Source of the DNA: Rugosimonospora acidiphila
GTDB taxonomy: Bacteria > Actinomycetota > Actinomycetes > Mycobacteriales > Micromonosporaceae
NCBI RefSeq assembly: GCF_039543385.1
Contig: NZ_BAABJQ010000002.1
Location: 124,001 to 188,000, forward strand
Length of the DNA: 64,000 nucleotides
Reading direction: 5' to 3'
Positions 16,201 to 24,592 of the stretch are shown here, one piece after another. Position 1 is the stretch's first letter; each line of letters opens with the position of its first letter. Both the position numbers and the translations under genes were made by a program. Below the pieces are notes generated by a model. It had not been told where the DNA came from. It made no database searches and saw nothing but the letters and a program-made list of their open reading frames with translations.

Positions 16201-19086
16201 ATGTTGGGCATCGTACTGGCGCAGCTACGCCACCGGTTCGGGCGCGCGGTCGCGCTGCTGGCGGCGCTGCTCGTCGCCGTGACCTCGTTCGCAGTTCTGA
16301 CGGCCACCGTCAGCACGCAGCGCCTCGAGGTGACCGGCACCGTCAATAACAACGCACGCGGCGCGTACGACCTGCTTGTCCGTCCGGCCGGATCGAAGTC
16401 GGACCTGGAGGTCCGAGATAACCTGGTCTCGTCGACCGCGCTGACCAGTTTGACCGGCGGCATCACCACGGCCCAGTGGCAGCGGATCTTGAAGATCTCC
16501 GGCGTCGGTGTCGCGGCGCCGATTGCCCTCGTGGGGTACGCGCTGCCGACGGTGAACGTCCCCGTCGACCTGTCCGGAGTGGTGACCCCGGGCCAGAAGT
16601 CGCAGGTGTACCGCGTCGAATCCACCCAGATCTCCGAGCGGGGCCTCACCTCGATCCCGGCCCACGATCAGTTCAGCGCCCCCGGTTCCTACGTGTTCAT
16701 CTCGAATGCGCCGATGGGTGCCGCGGACTCGCCGAACGGGCCGGTGCCGGTGCTCAACAAAGCCAACGGCGAGGGCAAACAGATCTGCCCGCGTCCGACG
16801 CTGACCGTCAACCCTCAGACAAACGAGGTGTCGACGTTCGTCGAGATATCCTGCGGCTCGATCAACGCCACCAATACCTACAACGCCCCGGGCGGCGCCA
16901 ACAGCCACGCCTCGGGTAGCGCGGAGCCGACCGGCGTCACGTCGGTCTCATGGACGTTCCCGTACCTGATCGAGGCGATCGACCCGGTTCAGGAGGCCAA
17001 GCTGGTCGGGCTGAACACGGCGGTGACGAAGGGCAACTACTTCTCCGGTGACCAGGGTCCAACCCAGGCGACCGGCACGCTCGCCGCGCTGCTGGGGGAC
17101 CAGGGCGCGGACGGGGACGAAAAGACGACGCTCACCAGGATCCCAGTGCTGCTGGCCAACCGGACACCCGTCGACGAACAGCTGAAGGTGGCGGTCAGCC
17201 GCCTGCCTGCCGCCGCCGCCGACCAGGTCGCGGCCGGACTGGATCCGACGCAGCTCGTGTCCACGCTGCCGCAGATGTCCGGTACCCCGGTGACCACGTT
17301 GACCGTCGATGCGCCGACGGCGTACTCGGCGCTGCTCGCCGCACTGGAGGGCAAGTCCGCGACGAACAGCGGGCAGAACACGCTCGACCAGTACCTGAGC
17401 GCGCTCCCGATCACCTACAACGATCAGGGGTCGGGTCTCGCCGCAAGCGCGCTGCCCAAGGGCGCCAACCCGCTCCTCCCGTCGCACGCGTTGAGCTTCC
17501 GCCTCGGCACCGGTGACCTCGGCAACACCGGTGACCTCGTCGACACCGCCACGCGTTCGATGAAACTGCACGTCGCCGTACTGAACCAGCAGGTCGGAAA
17601 CCAGGTACAGACCGCGCCGGGCTTCGATGTGGTTGGCGAGTTCGATCCGGCCAAGCTCACCGCATCGTCGTCCGGGCTCGGCGGCGTACCGATGGAGACC
17701 TACTTCCCTGCCGCGGCCTCCGGAGCCGACCCGACCTCGCGAGCGGCGTTGGGCGGCAAGACGCTTCTGCCCAACGGCAATGTCCGGGGCCTGTTGTCGG
17801 TGCCGCCGAGCATGATCACTACGCTGTCGGCGCTTTCCGTCATCGACAACCCCAAGCAGTACGACAACACCACCGCGGCGGCCGGAGTGAGCACGGCGGC
17901 ACCGATCAGCGTGATCCGGGTCCGGCTGTCGGGCGCGCTCGGACTGGACGCCGCCTCGCGAGAGCGGGTCCGGCTGATCGCCCAGGAGATTCACGATCAG
18001 ACCGGACTCGACGTCGACGTCACCATGGGCTCGTCGCCGGCACCGGTGACGATCCAGGATCCGGCCGGCCGGTACGGGCGACCGGCGCTGGCCTTGTCGG
18101 AGCTGTGGTCGCGCAAGGGCGTCGCCGCGCTGATCGTGTCAGCGGTCGATCGCAAGTCACTGATCCTGTTCATTCTCGTGCTGGTGGTGTGTGCGCTGTT
18201 CGTCACCGGTGCGACCGGCGCCGCGGTCCGCGCCCGCCGGACCGAGCTGGCCGTACTGGCGTGCCTCGGATGGCCGCCTCGACGGTTGTTCGGCCTGATC
18301 CTCACCGAGGTCGGCGCGCTCGGGCTGGTGGCAGGCATCGCCGGTGCGCTGCTGTCGTTGCCGATCGGGCATCTCGTCGGTGTGCCGGTGGACGTGGGCC
18401 GGGCAGCCCTGGCCGTACCGGCGGCGCTGCTGCTGGCGGTGATCGCGGCACTCTGGCCCGCGATCCAGAGTTCCCGCGCGCACCCCGGTGCCGCAGTGTC
18501 ACCGGCGGTCTCCGGACCCAAGCGGGCAGTGCGCCTGGCCGGGATCTTCCGTCTGTCGCTGGCGAACCTGCGGCGCGTCCCGGGCCGGGCCGTGCTGGGT
18601 GCGACCGCGCTCGGTGTCGGCGTGGCCGCGCTGGTCAGCCTGGCCGGCATCAGTTCGGCGTTCCACGGCGCCGTCACGGGAACACTGCTCGGCGATGCGG
18701 TGAGTGTCCAGGTTCGCGGCACCGACTATGTGGCGGCCGCGATCGCCGCCGCGCTCGGAGCGTTCACGGTGGTGGACATGCTCTACATCAACATTCGGGA
18801 GCGGTTCGGTGAGTATGCGCTGCTGCACGCGATCGGCTGGGACGACGGCGCCGTCGTCCGGCTGGTGCTGTCGGAGGCGGCCGTGATGGCAGCCATCGGC
18901 GCGGTCGGTGGCGGCGTCCTCGCGTGGGTCGCGCTGACCGTGTTCGGTGGCCCGCTGCCCGGCAGCGTGGTGCTCCCGTCGGCCGGCATCGTCGTCGTGG
19001 CGGTCCTGCTGACCGTGATCGGTGCCGCAGCCCCGGTGAGCGTCATGCGCCGTTCGTCGGCTGCGGCGATCCTGGCCGAGGACTGA
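16201..19086 (+). CDS. FtsX/MacB-like ABC transporter permease
   Basis: 961-aa permease. One membrane helix near residues 15-38 is followed by a very large extracytoplasmic region of about 590 residues. The C-terminal half carries repeated FtsX-type helices (LILFILVLVVCALFVTGATG, LGLVAGIAGALLSLPIG, AVMAAIGAVGGGVLAWVAL and the last pair ending SAAAILAED). ATG at 16201 is chosen because GGAAGG precedes it by six bases; a GTG 33 bases upstream is a weaker alternative. It pairs with the ATPase gene at 19140. The type handles lipoproteins, peptides or envelope stress rather than small nutrients. Confidence 0.9.
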   Translation: MLGIVLAQLRHRFGRAVALLAALLVAVTSFAVLTATVSTQRLEVTGTVNNNARGAYDLLVRPAGSKSDLEVRDNLVSSTALTSLTGGITTAQWQRILKISGVGVAAPIALVGYALPTVNVPVDLSGVVTPGQKSQVYRVESTQISERGLTSIPAHDQFSAPGSYVFISNAPMGAADSPNGPVPVLNKANGEGKQICPRPTLTVNPQTNEVSTFVEISCGSINATNTYNAPGGANSHASGSAEPTGVTSVSWTFPYLIEAIDPVQEAKLVGLNTAVTKGNYFSGDQGPTQATGTLAALLGDQGADGDEKTTLTRIPVLLANRTPVDEQLKVAVSRLPAAAADQVAAGLDPTQLVSTLPQMSGTPVTTLTVDAPTAYSALLAALEGKSATNSGQNTLDQYLSALPITYNDQGSGLAASALPKGANPLLPSHALSFRLGTGDLGNTGDLVDTATRSMKLHVAVLNQQVGNQVQTAPGFDVVGEFDPAKLTASSSGLGGVPMETYFPAAASGADPTSRAALGGKTLLPNGNVRGLLSVPPSMITTLSALSVIDNPKQYDNTTAAAGVSTAAPISVIRVRLSGALGLDAASRERVRLIAQEIHDQTGLDVDVTMGSSPAPVTIQDPAGRYGRPALALSELWSRKGVAALIVSAVDRKSLILFILVLVVCALFVTGATGAAVRARRTELAVLACLGWPPRRLFGLILTEVGALGLVAGIAGALLSLPIGHLVGVPVDVGRAALAVPAALLLAVIAALWPAIQSSRAHPGAAVSPAVSGPKRAVRLAGIFRLSLANLRRVPGRAVLGATALGVGVAALVSLAGISSAFHGAVTGTLLGDAVSVQVRGTDYVAAAIAAALGAFTVVDMLYINIRERFGEYALLHAIGWDDGAVVRLVLSEAAVMAAIGAVGGGVLAWVALTVFGGPLPGSVVLPSAGIVVVAVLLTVIGAAAPVSVMRRSSAAAILAED

Positions 19087-19139
19087 GGGCAACGGCGATG
19101 GCAATTCCGTTGGTGGATCGAGTGCAAGAGGAGAAGGTC

Positions 19140-19862
19140 ATGTCAGGCGTACCGGTCCGGGTCGAATCGGTGTCCAAGACGTTCGGCAGCGGCAGTGCCG
19201 CGATCACGGCCGTCGATGACGTCAGCATCGAGCTCGGCGGCGGTACGGTGACGGCGCTGACCGGCCCGTCCGGATCAGGCAAGTCGACGTTGCTGCATGT
19301 GATCGGCGCCATCGAGAGCGCTGACAGCGGCGCGATTGTCGTGGGCGATACCACGATCACGTCTGCGGGGCGTCGTGAGCTGGCCGCGTACCGCCGTCAT
19401 GTGGGGTTCGTCTTTCAGAGGTTCCACCTGCTCCCCGCGCTGACCGCGCGTGACAACGTGATCGCGCCGCTGATTCCGGATCGGAGGCGGGCGCGTGGCG
19501 CCGCCGACCGAGCGATGGAGCTATTGGCGTCGGTCGGCCTGGCCGGGCGCGAGAACGCGCTGCCGTCACAGCTGTCCGGTGGTCAGCAGCAGCGCGTGGC
19601 GATTGCCCGGGCCTTAATCGGCGAGCCGGGGATCCTGATCGCCGATGAGCCGACCGGCAATCTCGACTCCGCCAACGGTACGGCGATCGTCGATCTCCTG
19701 CTGGCGTTGAACGCCGAGCACGGCACGACGCTGGTCATCGCCACACACGACGCGGCGCTGGCATCGCGCTGCGGGCGAACAGTGACCCTCGCCGACGGGC
19801 GGATCCTCAGCGACACCGGCAGTGCGACCGGCACCGAGATGGCCGTGGCGGACGCTCTCTAG
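19140..19862 (+). CDS. LolD/MacB-type ABC transporter ATPase
   Basis: 240-aa ATPase with all motifs: Walker A GPSGSGKST (about residue 44), Q-loop FVFQRFHLLPALTARDNVI, signature LSGGQQQRVAIARAL, Walker B GILIADEPTGNLDSANG and the H-loop TLVIATHDAALA. The QRFHLLP and DEPTGNLD forms are those of the MacB/LolD/FtsE group, matching the FtsX-like permease just upstream. The ATG at 19140 follows AAGAGGAGAAGG. The two genes are 53 bp apart and end at a strong hairpin, so they form an operon. Confidence 0.95.
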   Translation: MSGVPVRVESVSKTFGSGSAAITAVDDVSIELGGGTVTALTGPSGSGKSTLLHVIGAIESADSGAIVVGDTTITSAGRRELAAYRRHVGFVFQRFHLLPALTARDNVIAPLIPDRRRARGAADRAMELLASVGLAGRENALPSQLSGGQQQRVAIARALIGEPGILIADEPTGNLDSANGTAIVDLLLALNAEHGTTLVIATHDAALASRCGRTVTLADGRILSDTGSATGTEMAVADAL

Positions 19863-19876
19863 ATGATCGTGTTCCG

Positions 19877-19914
19877 GCTGATGTAGGTGCCGGTCGGCCG
19901 GCACCTACATCAGC
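19877..19914. terminator. Strong 17-bp hairpin terminator
   Basis: GCTGATGTAGGTGCCGG (19877-19893) and CCGGCACCTACATCAGC (19898-19914) pair perfectly around a TCGG tetraloop, 14 bp after the ABC ATPase stop. No T run follows. Confidence 0.85.
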
Positions 19915-20103
19915 GGGGTTACGTCTACGCGGCGAGCGCGGTCGAGCGGAACAGGCCGACGATGTCGTCGAACACGATCGACACCGCAGCCGCGATATCG
20001 CCGGTCGTCGCGGCGATGATCCAGCCGGCGGCAGCGAGCGCGCCGCTGGGGTGGAGCGCGTCGGCGACCGTGGCAATGGCGCCGGCCAGGGCCACGGCAA
20101 GGT
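19915..20103. other. Interval with a possible hydrophobic gene remnant
   Basis: On the minus strand, a frame ending TAG at 19925 reads back to about 20118 with very GC-rich third positions: ALAGAIATVADALHPSG, AAAGWIIAATTGDIAAAVSI, then VFDDIVGLFRST at the C-terminus. It resembles the tail of a small membrane protein but has no convincing start (an in-frame GTG lies at 20095). I treat it as a possible fragment, not a confirmed gene. Confidence 0.3.
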
Positions 20104-20355
20104 AGTGGGGCAGCCGTACTTCAGGAGGTCGCGGCCTTTTTCACTCAGCTGGGCAAGGCCGGATTCCAGGCCGAACCGTTGTTCCTGGAAGCCAACGACG
20201 AGTATGTGGTCGACATCCACCGCGGCTGGACCACCGAGGGTGTTGGCAAGGTCGACACTCTGTGGGCGTTGGTATGGCACTTCGACGCCGAAGGCAAGAT
20301 CGACCGAGTGGTCAACCTCTCCGCCGACCAGCACCAGATGGACAGCAGTGCGTGG
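20104..20355 (+). pseudogene. NTF2/SnoaL-like protein fragment
   Basis: An open stretch without a proper start encodes AAVLQEVAAFFTQLGKAGFQ, AEPLFLEANDEYVVDIHRGW and LWALVWHFDAEGKIDRVVNL, then SADQHQMD. This is the second half of a SnoaL/NTF2-like fold (a typical member is about 130 residues). The N-terminal helices are missing, and after SSAW the frame runs on into sequence antisense to the monooxygenase gene. It is a truncated remnant. Confidence 0.6.
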
Positions 20356-20430
20356 AAGGCAACGACACCGGCCGCATCATCCGCGCGTACGGACGACCGC
20401 GTCGGCTGGCGGCGGGGCGGCGTGCCCTCC

Positions 20431-21708
20431 TCACTCCACCCCGAGCCTGTTGCCCAGCCCGCCTCCGGGGTCGCCCGCGAGACCGACCCGGGCGCCCGAC
20501 GCGGCGGGCGGAAGCGGGTAGTCGTCAACGGTCATGGCGTTGTAGACGCGTGCGGTCTTGGTGGTGAGGCGGAGGAGGGCACGGCTGGGCCCCGCGGGCA
20601 GGGCGGAGATCAGGCGGGCGCCCTGGACCAGTCCCCGCACCCCGAGGCGGGACGTGGGGATCAGGGTCTTCGCCGCGCTGAGCGCCGACGCGCGGCTGCC
20701 GCGCACGTGCTCCGCCATGGCGCGCTCGTAGGCGGGGAAGGCGCGCTCGTGGTCGCCGTCCGCCCGCGCCAACTCCCCGGCGAGGACGTAGGCGCCGACG
20801 ATGGCGAGGCTGGTGCTGCCGCCGACGGCGGGGCCGGGGCAGTAGCCCGCGTCGCCGACCAGCGTGACCCTCCCCCGCGACCAGGTGTCCATGCGGAGCT
20901 GGGTGATCGAGTCGAAGTAGAACGCCGGAGTGCGGTCGAGTTCGTCCAGCCAGCGGTCCACCTCGGGATGCATGCCGTCGAACGCACCGCGCAGCAGCTC
21001 CTTCTGCCGGGGCACGTCGTGGTGGCCGTAGTCGAGCTTGCGCTCGCCGCGGAACAGGAACAACACCCGTGCGTCGCCGAGGTGCCGCGCGCCGTACATG
21101 CCGGCGGTACGCCCCACGCCGACGTGGATGAGCAGCTCACGGTCGAGGCCGGAGGTGTTGGGCAGGGTCAGCACCCCAAGGTAGGCCCCGATGAAGGCGT
21201 CGAAGCGGGACTCGTCGCCGAAGACGAGGCGGCGCACGTTGGAATGCAGCCCGTCCGCGCCGACGACGAGATCGTAGCGGCGCGGCGCGGTCTTCTCGAA
21301 CTCCACCTCGCCGTCGGGCGAGATAGCGGTGATCGAGTCGCCGAAAACGTACTCGACGTCGTCGCGCGAGGCGTCGTAGTAGATCTCGCTCAGGTCATCG
21401 CGCATGACCTCGGCGTGCCGGTCGGACGTGGCGCTGAAAATTTTGGAGAGGTCCAACCGGACGGGGCGCCGTGCGCCCTGCGGGCAGAGGGTCATCCGGC
21501 TCGTGCCGGTGGCCCGCTGCTCGATGCGCGGGAGCACGCCCATCCTCTCCGAGATGGTCATCGCGGGCTGGTACAGGTCGACCGCGTGCCCACCGGTCTT
21601 GCGCAGAGCCGGCGCGCGCTCGATGACGGTGACGGAGAAGCCATACCTGGTGAGCCAGTACGCCAGCACCGGACCGGCGACGCTGGCGCCGGAGATGAGA
21701 ACCCGCAT
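20431..21708 (-). CDS. FAD-dependent aromatic-type monooxygenase 1
   Basis: 425-aa class A flavoprotein hydroxylase. VLISGASVAGPVLAYWLTRY is the GxGxxG-type FAD-binding loop (here GASVAG), YDLVVGADGLHSNVRRLVFG the middle DG motif, and RVTLVGDAGYCPGPAVGGST the third FAD motif (GD). ATG 21708 is preferred over 21714 because AGGAGG stands eight bases before it. It uses NAD(P)H and oxygen; the substrate may be a xenobiotic or polyketide. Divergent from the TetR gene at 21786, with operator-like palindromes between them. Confidence 0.92.
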   Translation of the reverse strand: MRVLISGASVAGPVLAYWLTRYGFSVTVIERAPALRKTGGHAVDLYQPAMTISERMGVLPRIEQRATGTSRMTLCPQGARRPVRLDLSKIFSATSDRHAEVMRDDLSEIYYDASRDDVEYVFGDSITAISPDGEVEFEKTAPRRYDLVVGADGLHSNVRRLVFGDESRFDAFIGAYLGVLTLPNTSGLDRELLIHVGVGRTAGMYGARHLGDARVLFLFRGERKLDYGHHDVPRQKELLRGAFDGMHPEVDRWLDELDRTPAFYFDSITQLRMDTWSRGRVTLVGDAGYCPGPAVGGSTSLAIVGAYVLAGELARADGDHERAFPAYERAMAEHVRGSRASALSAAKTLIPTSRLGVRGLVQGARLISALPAGPSRALLRLTTKTARVYNAMTVDDYPLPPAASGARVGLAGDPGGGLGNRLGVE

Positions 21709-21723
21709 GACCATTGCCTCCTG

Positions 21724-21769
21724 ACTTAACGGTAAGTAAGTCTATCACGATACTTACCTATCGGTAAGT
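21724..21769. promoter_or_regulatory. Putative TetR operators (two sites)
   Basis: ACTTACC-TATC-GGTAAGT (21752-21769) is a perfect 7-bp inverted repeat. A second, imperfect copy ACTTA-AC-GGTAAGT lies at 21724-21737. They occupy the 77-bp gap between the divergent monooxygenase and TetR genes, so one site can serve each promoter. Confidence 0.75.
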
Positions 21770-21785
21770 CAGATACACTGGGAGC

Positions 21786-22373
21786 ATGCCTCGTCCCTCT
21801 GACACCAAGCAGCGGATCCAGGAGGTCGCCCGCGAACTCTTCGCACAGCAGGGTGTGCAGCGGACCAGCCTGCAGGAGATCGCCGACCGGCTGAACATCA
21901 CCAAGCCCGCGCTGTACTACCACTTCTCCTCCCGCGAGGAACTGGTCCGCAGCATCGTGCAGCCGATCATCGACGAGGAAGAGGCGTTCCTCGTGAGCCA
22001 GGAGGCGCGCAGCGAGGTCGAACCCCGCGCCCTGCTAGAGGGCTACTTCGACTTCCACTACCGCAATCGCAAAGAGATCGTGCTCATGCTCAGCGAGCTG
22101 ACCACGCTCGCCGACCTCGGCCTGATCGACCTCGTGCTGGCCTGGCGCAGCCGGCTGGCGAGGCTGCTGCACGGCCCCGAACCCACGCTGGAGCAGGCCA
22201 CCCGGGCCGTGATCGCCTTCGGCGGCATCCAGGACTGCACCATCCAGTTCGCCGAGACGCCCAAGGACGAGCTGCGCCGGGCGGCCGTGGACGGCGCCTG
22301 CGCCGCCCTCGGCATCGAGTCCCGGCGCGAAGCGTCTGACGAAGGCCCGCGTACGACGTTGCCGGGCAGCTGA
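21786..22373 (+). CDS. TetR-family transcriptional regulator
   Basis: 195-aa repressor. The N-terminal helix-turn-helix is textbook: RIQEVARELFAQQGVQRTSL, then EIADRLNITKPALYYHFSS. The C-terminal ligand domain (EVEPRALLEGYFDFHYRNRK) is of the common TetR_C form. It should bind the palindromes just upstream, repressing both itself and the divergent FAD monooxygenase until the substrate or a related compound binds. Ends at a strong hairpin facing the converging endonuclease-like gene. Confidence 0.93.
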   Translation: MPRPSDTKQRIQEVARELFAQQGVQRTSLQEIADRLNITKPALYYHFSSREELVRSIVQPIIDEEEAFLVSQEARSEVEPRALLEGYFDFHYRNRKEIVLMLSELTTLADLGLIDLVLAWRSRLARLLHGPEPTLEQATRAVIAFGGIQDCTIQFAETPKDELRRAAVDGACAALGIESRREASDEGPRTTLPGS

Positions 22374-22400
22374 GCGAAAAGACGGTAGGGCGCGGTGCGC

Positions 22401-22433
22401 GACCGGCGCGGCGTCGGCGATGCCGCGCCGGTC
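22401..22433. terminator. Bidirectional hairpin terminator
   Basis: GACCGGCGCGGC (22401-22412) pairs perfectly with GCCGCGCCGGTC (22422-22433) around a nine-base loop, between two converging genes. Confidence 0.7.
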
Positions 22434-22470
22434 CACCCCAGCTGCCGGACGGACTGGCCGCCCGGCCGTC

Positions 22471-24219
22471 TCAGGCGATCCGGGTGATCGCATCCCAGCC
22501 GCTGTCGCCGACCTGCGTGCGGGGACCGTCGGCGGGGTTTCCGGAGCTGTTGGTCCCGCCCGCGTAGAACTGCAAGGTCGCGTCGCCCGCGGTGGCCCAC
22601 AGGTCGGTGGTGCCATTGCCGTCGGCGTCGCCGGCGGCGAGCAGCGGCCGGTTGCCGAGGGTCCAGCCGCGCGTACCGAAGACGGTCCGGTTGCCGAACG
22701 TGCCGTCCGGCTGGCCGCGGTACAGGTACAGAATGCCGCTGCCCGTGTCGCGGACCAGCAGGTCGGGACGGCCGTCGTGGTCGGCGTCCCCGGGAGCCGT
22801 CAGCGTCGTCGGACCCCAGCCACCGGTGCCGATTAGCCGCGGCGCGAGCAGGGCCGGCCGATGAGCGGGATCGCCGGGGTAGAGGTACAGCTGGTCACCG
22901 CGGATCGCCACCACATCGGGGTATCCGTCGCCGGTGAGGTCGCCGACACTGATCACTTGCGACACGGCGGACCAGCCGGAGGCGCCGAGCGCGACGCGCG
23001 GACCAAGACGGCCGTAGCCCTGGTTCGGATAGACCCAGAGGCTGTCCCCGACCCGGGCGACGATGTCCTCGGTGCCGTCGCCGGTGAAGTCGCCCCGGTG
23101 GCTGATGGCCGCGCCGGACCACCCGCCGGTGCCGATGACCCCGTTCGGCCAGACCACCGAACCGTCGCCGCGCCCCTGGTAGAGCCGCAGCCGGCCGCTC
23201 GAGTCGATCGCGGTGAGGTCGGGCAAGCCGTCGCCGGTCAGATCACCGGGAACCGAGGCGGCGGCGGGTGTGCGCGTGCGCAGATAACCGATCAGCGGGG
23301 CGTGGTCGGAGTAGCCGGTCGGGCCGTCCGGCAGCCCGTAGTGTGAGACGTCCACTTCGGACAGATCGGCGTCGCAGTAGTGGAAAAGCGTACCGGCGCC
23401 GGGCAGCGCGGCGAAGATGTGGTCGCGTTTCTTCCACACCTCCGTGCTGCCCGACCACGCGTGATGGGTCACCTCGTTGACCGCGTCCCCGGTGCTGTAG
23501 GAATTGCGGTCACACTCGTCGAACGCATCCTCCAGCGGGGCGAGCAATGTGGAGTCCGGGAACAGGTTGAAATCCCCGCCCAGCACCAGGTCGTACCGGT
23601 CCGGCCACACGGCATCGCGGATGGCGTCGATCTGGCCGGCCCGGCGCGGGTCGTCCGCGGCGGCCAGGACGTGTGTCGTACAGATCCGGGTTGTCCATTC
23701 CAGCGTACGCACGCACAGGATCGGCAATTGTTGAAAGTTGACGGCGGGCGTGCTGGGCACGGTCGGCTGGATCGTCGTCTCGGTGATCGTCGCCTTGACC
23801 GCGATGGCTTCGCCGATGTCGCCCTTGAGGTCGTTGGCGCCGTCGCCCCGGCAGTAACTGTTGCCGTCATCGGGCCGCTGCGCCACGGCGTGCCGGACGC
23901 TCCACTGTGGCCCCAGATCGGCGGCGAGCAGGCTGAGTTGGCTGCCGTCCTCACCGCCGCAGATCTCCTGAAGCAGGACGACGTTCGCGTCGTGCTCGGT
24001 GACCACCTTCGCGATCTCGGCCGCCTTTGCCGTCGGGTCGTTGCGATAGGGGCAGTACGCGTCGCTGCCCGGCAGCCCGCCCGCCTCACCACAGATGTTC
24101 CAGGTGACCACCCGCAGTTCCGGGTAGGCCGTTGCCGCCGAGCCTTCGGCCGGCACCGCCCCCAGGCCGAGCGATACCGCCGCCGGCAGCAACATCAACG
24201 CACGTAACGCGGGACGCAT
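22471..24219 (-). CDS. Secreted endonuclease/exonuclease/phosphatase with FG-GAP repeats
   Basis: 582-aa exported protein. A Sec signal (RPALRALMLLPAAVSLGLGA, cut near residue 29) leads into an EEP domain at about 34-295 with VVTWNICG, LLQEICGGEDG, LVLGGDFNLFPDS and TGYSDHAPLIG, the metal and catalytic set of DNase I/sphingomyelinase-type enzymes. About five FG-GAP/VCBS repeats follow (GDLTGDGLPDLTAI, GDFTGDGTEDIVAR and so on), likely a calcium-binding propeller. ATG 24219 follows GGGAAGAGG. It could be a DNase, a phosphodiesterase or a sphingomyelinase-like enzyme; substrate uncertain. Confidence 0.9.
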   Translation of the reverse strand: MRPALRALMLLPAAVSLGLGAVPAEGSAATAYPELRVVTWNICGEAGGLPGSDAYCPYRNDPTAKAAEIAKVVTEHDANVVLLQEICGGEDGSQLSLLAADLGPQWSVRHAVAQRPDDGNSYCRGDGANDLKGDIGEAIAVKATITETTIQPTVPSTPAVNFQQLPILCVRTLEWTTRICTTHVLAAADDPRRAGQIDAIRDAVWPDRYDLVLGGDFNLFPDSTLLAPLEDAFDECDRNSYSTGDAVNEVTHHAWSGSTEVWKKRDHIFAALPGAGTLFHYCDADLSEVDVSHYGLPDGPTGYSDHAPLIGYLRTRTPAAASVPGDLTGDGLPDLTAIDSSGRLRLYQGRGDGSVVWPNGVIGTGGWSGAAISHRGDFTGDGTEDIVARVGDSLWVYPNQGYGRLGPRVALGASGWSAVSQVISVGDLTGDGYPDVVAIRGDQLYLYPGDPAHRPALLAPRLIGTGGWGPTTLTAPGDADHDGRPDLLVRDTGSGILYLYRGQPDGTFGNRTVFGTRGWTLGNRPLLAAGDADGNGTTDLWATAGDATLQFYAGGTNSSGNPADGPRTQVGDSGWDAITRIA

Positions 24220-24592
24220 GGAGAACCTCTTCCCAAAGTCTGGTATCACGACGTTCAGAAACCGCCGTGACGATCCGGGGAACACGACAAGGCCCGCGCC
24301 CGATTCGCGCGAACACGAACTCTCCCCCGGTGGGGACAATGCTGGTTGTTCGCTTCGATCGACGGAGCAGCCCCACGGGATGTGATGCCCCGTGACCCAC
24401 GTCACACTGATGAGTGTCGAAGTCCGCCCGTCATTTCGACGGAGGGCAGTTCGCAGCCGTCTCGACCAGTCCGGCGGGACGGCACACCGAACTGTGCGGC
24501 GGATTACCTCACGTCACATTCCGATCGGCTGCGGAGTCCTACTGCCGAGACGAGCACACCAGCCCGTGCGAACAGGACCAGGAAAGGGTGCC
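24220..24592. promoter_or_regulatory. Divergent promoter region of two secreted propeller proteins
   Basis: 373 bp without a gene. The nine-base sequence CACGTCACA occurs twice on the plus strand (24398-24406 and 24510-24518). GTGAC (24392-24396) and GTCAC (24401-24405) also form an inverted repeat around the first copy. These are candidate regulator sites; no promoter hexamers are clear. Confidence 0.4.
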
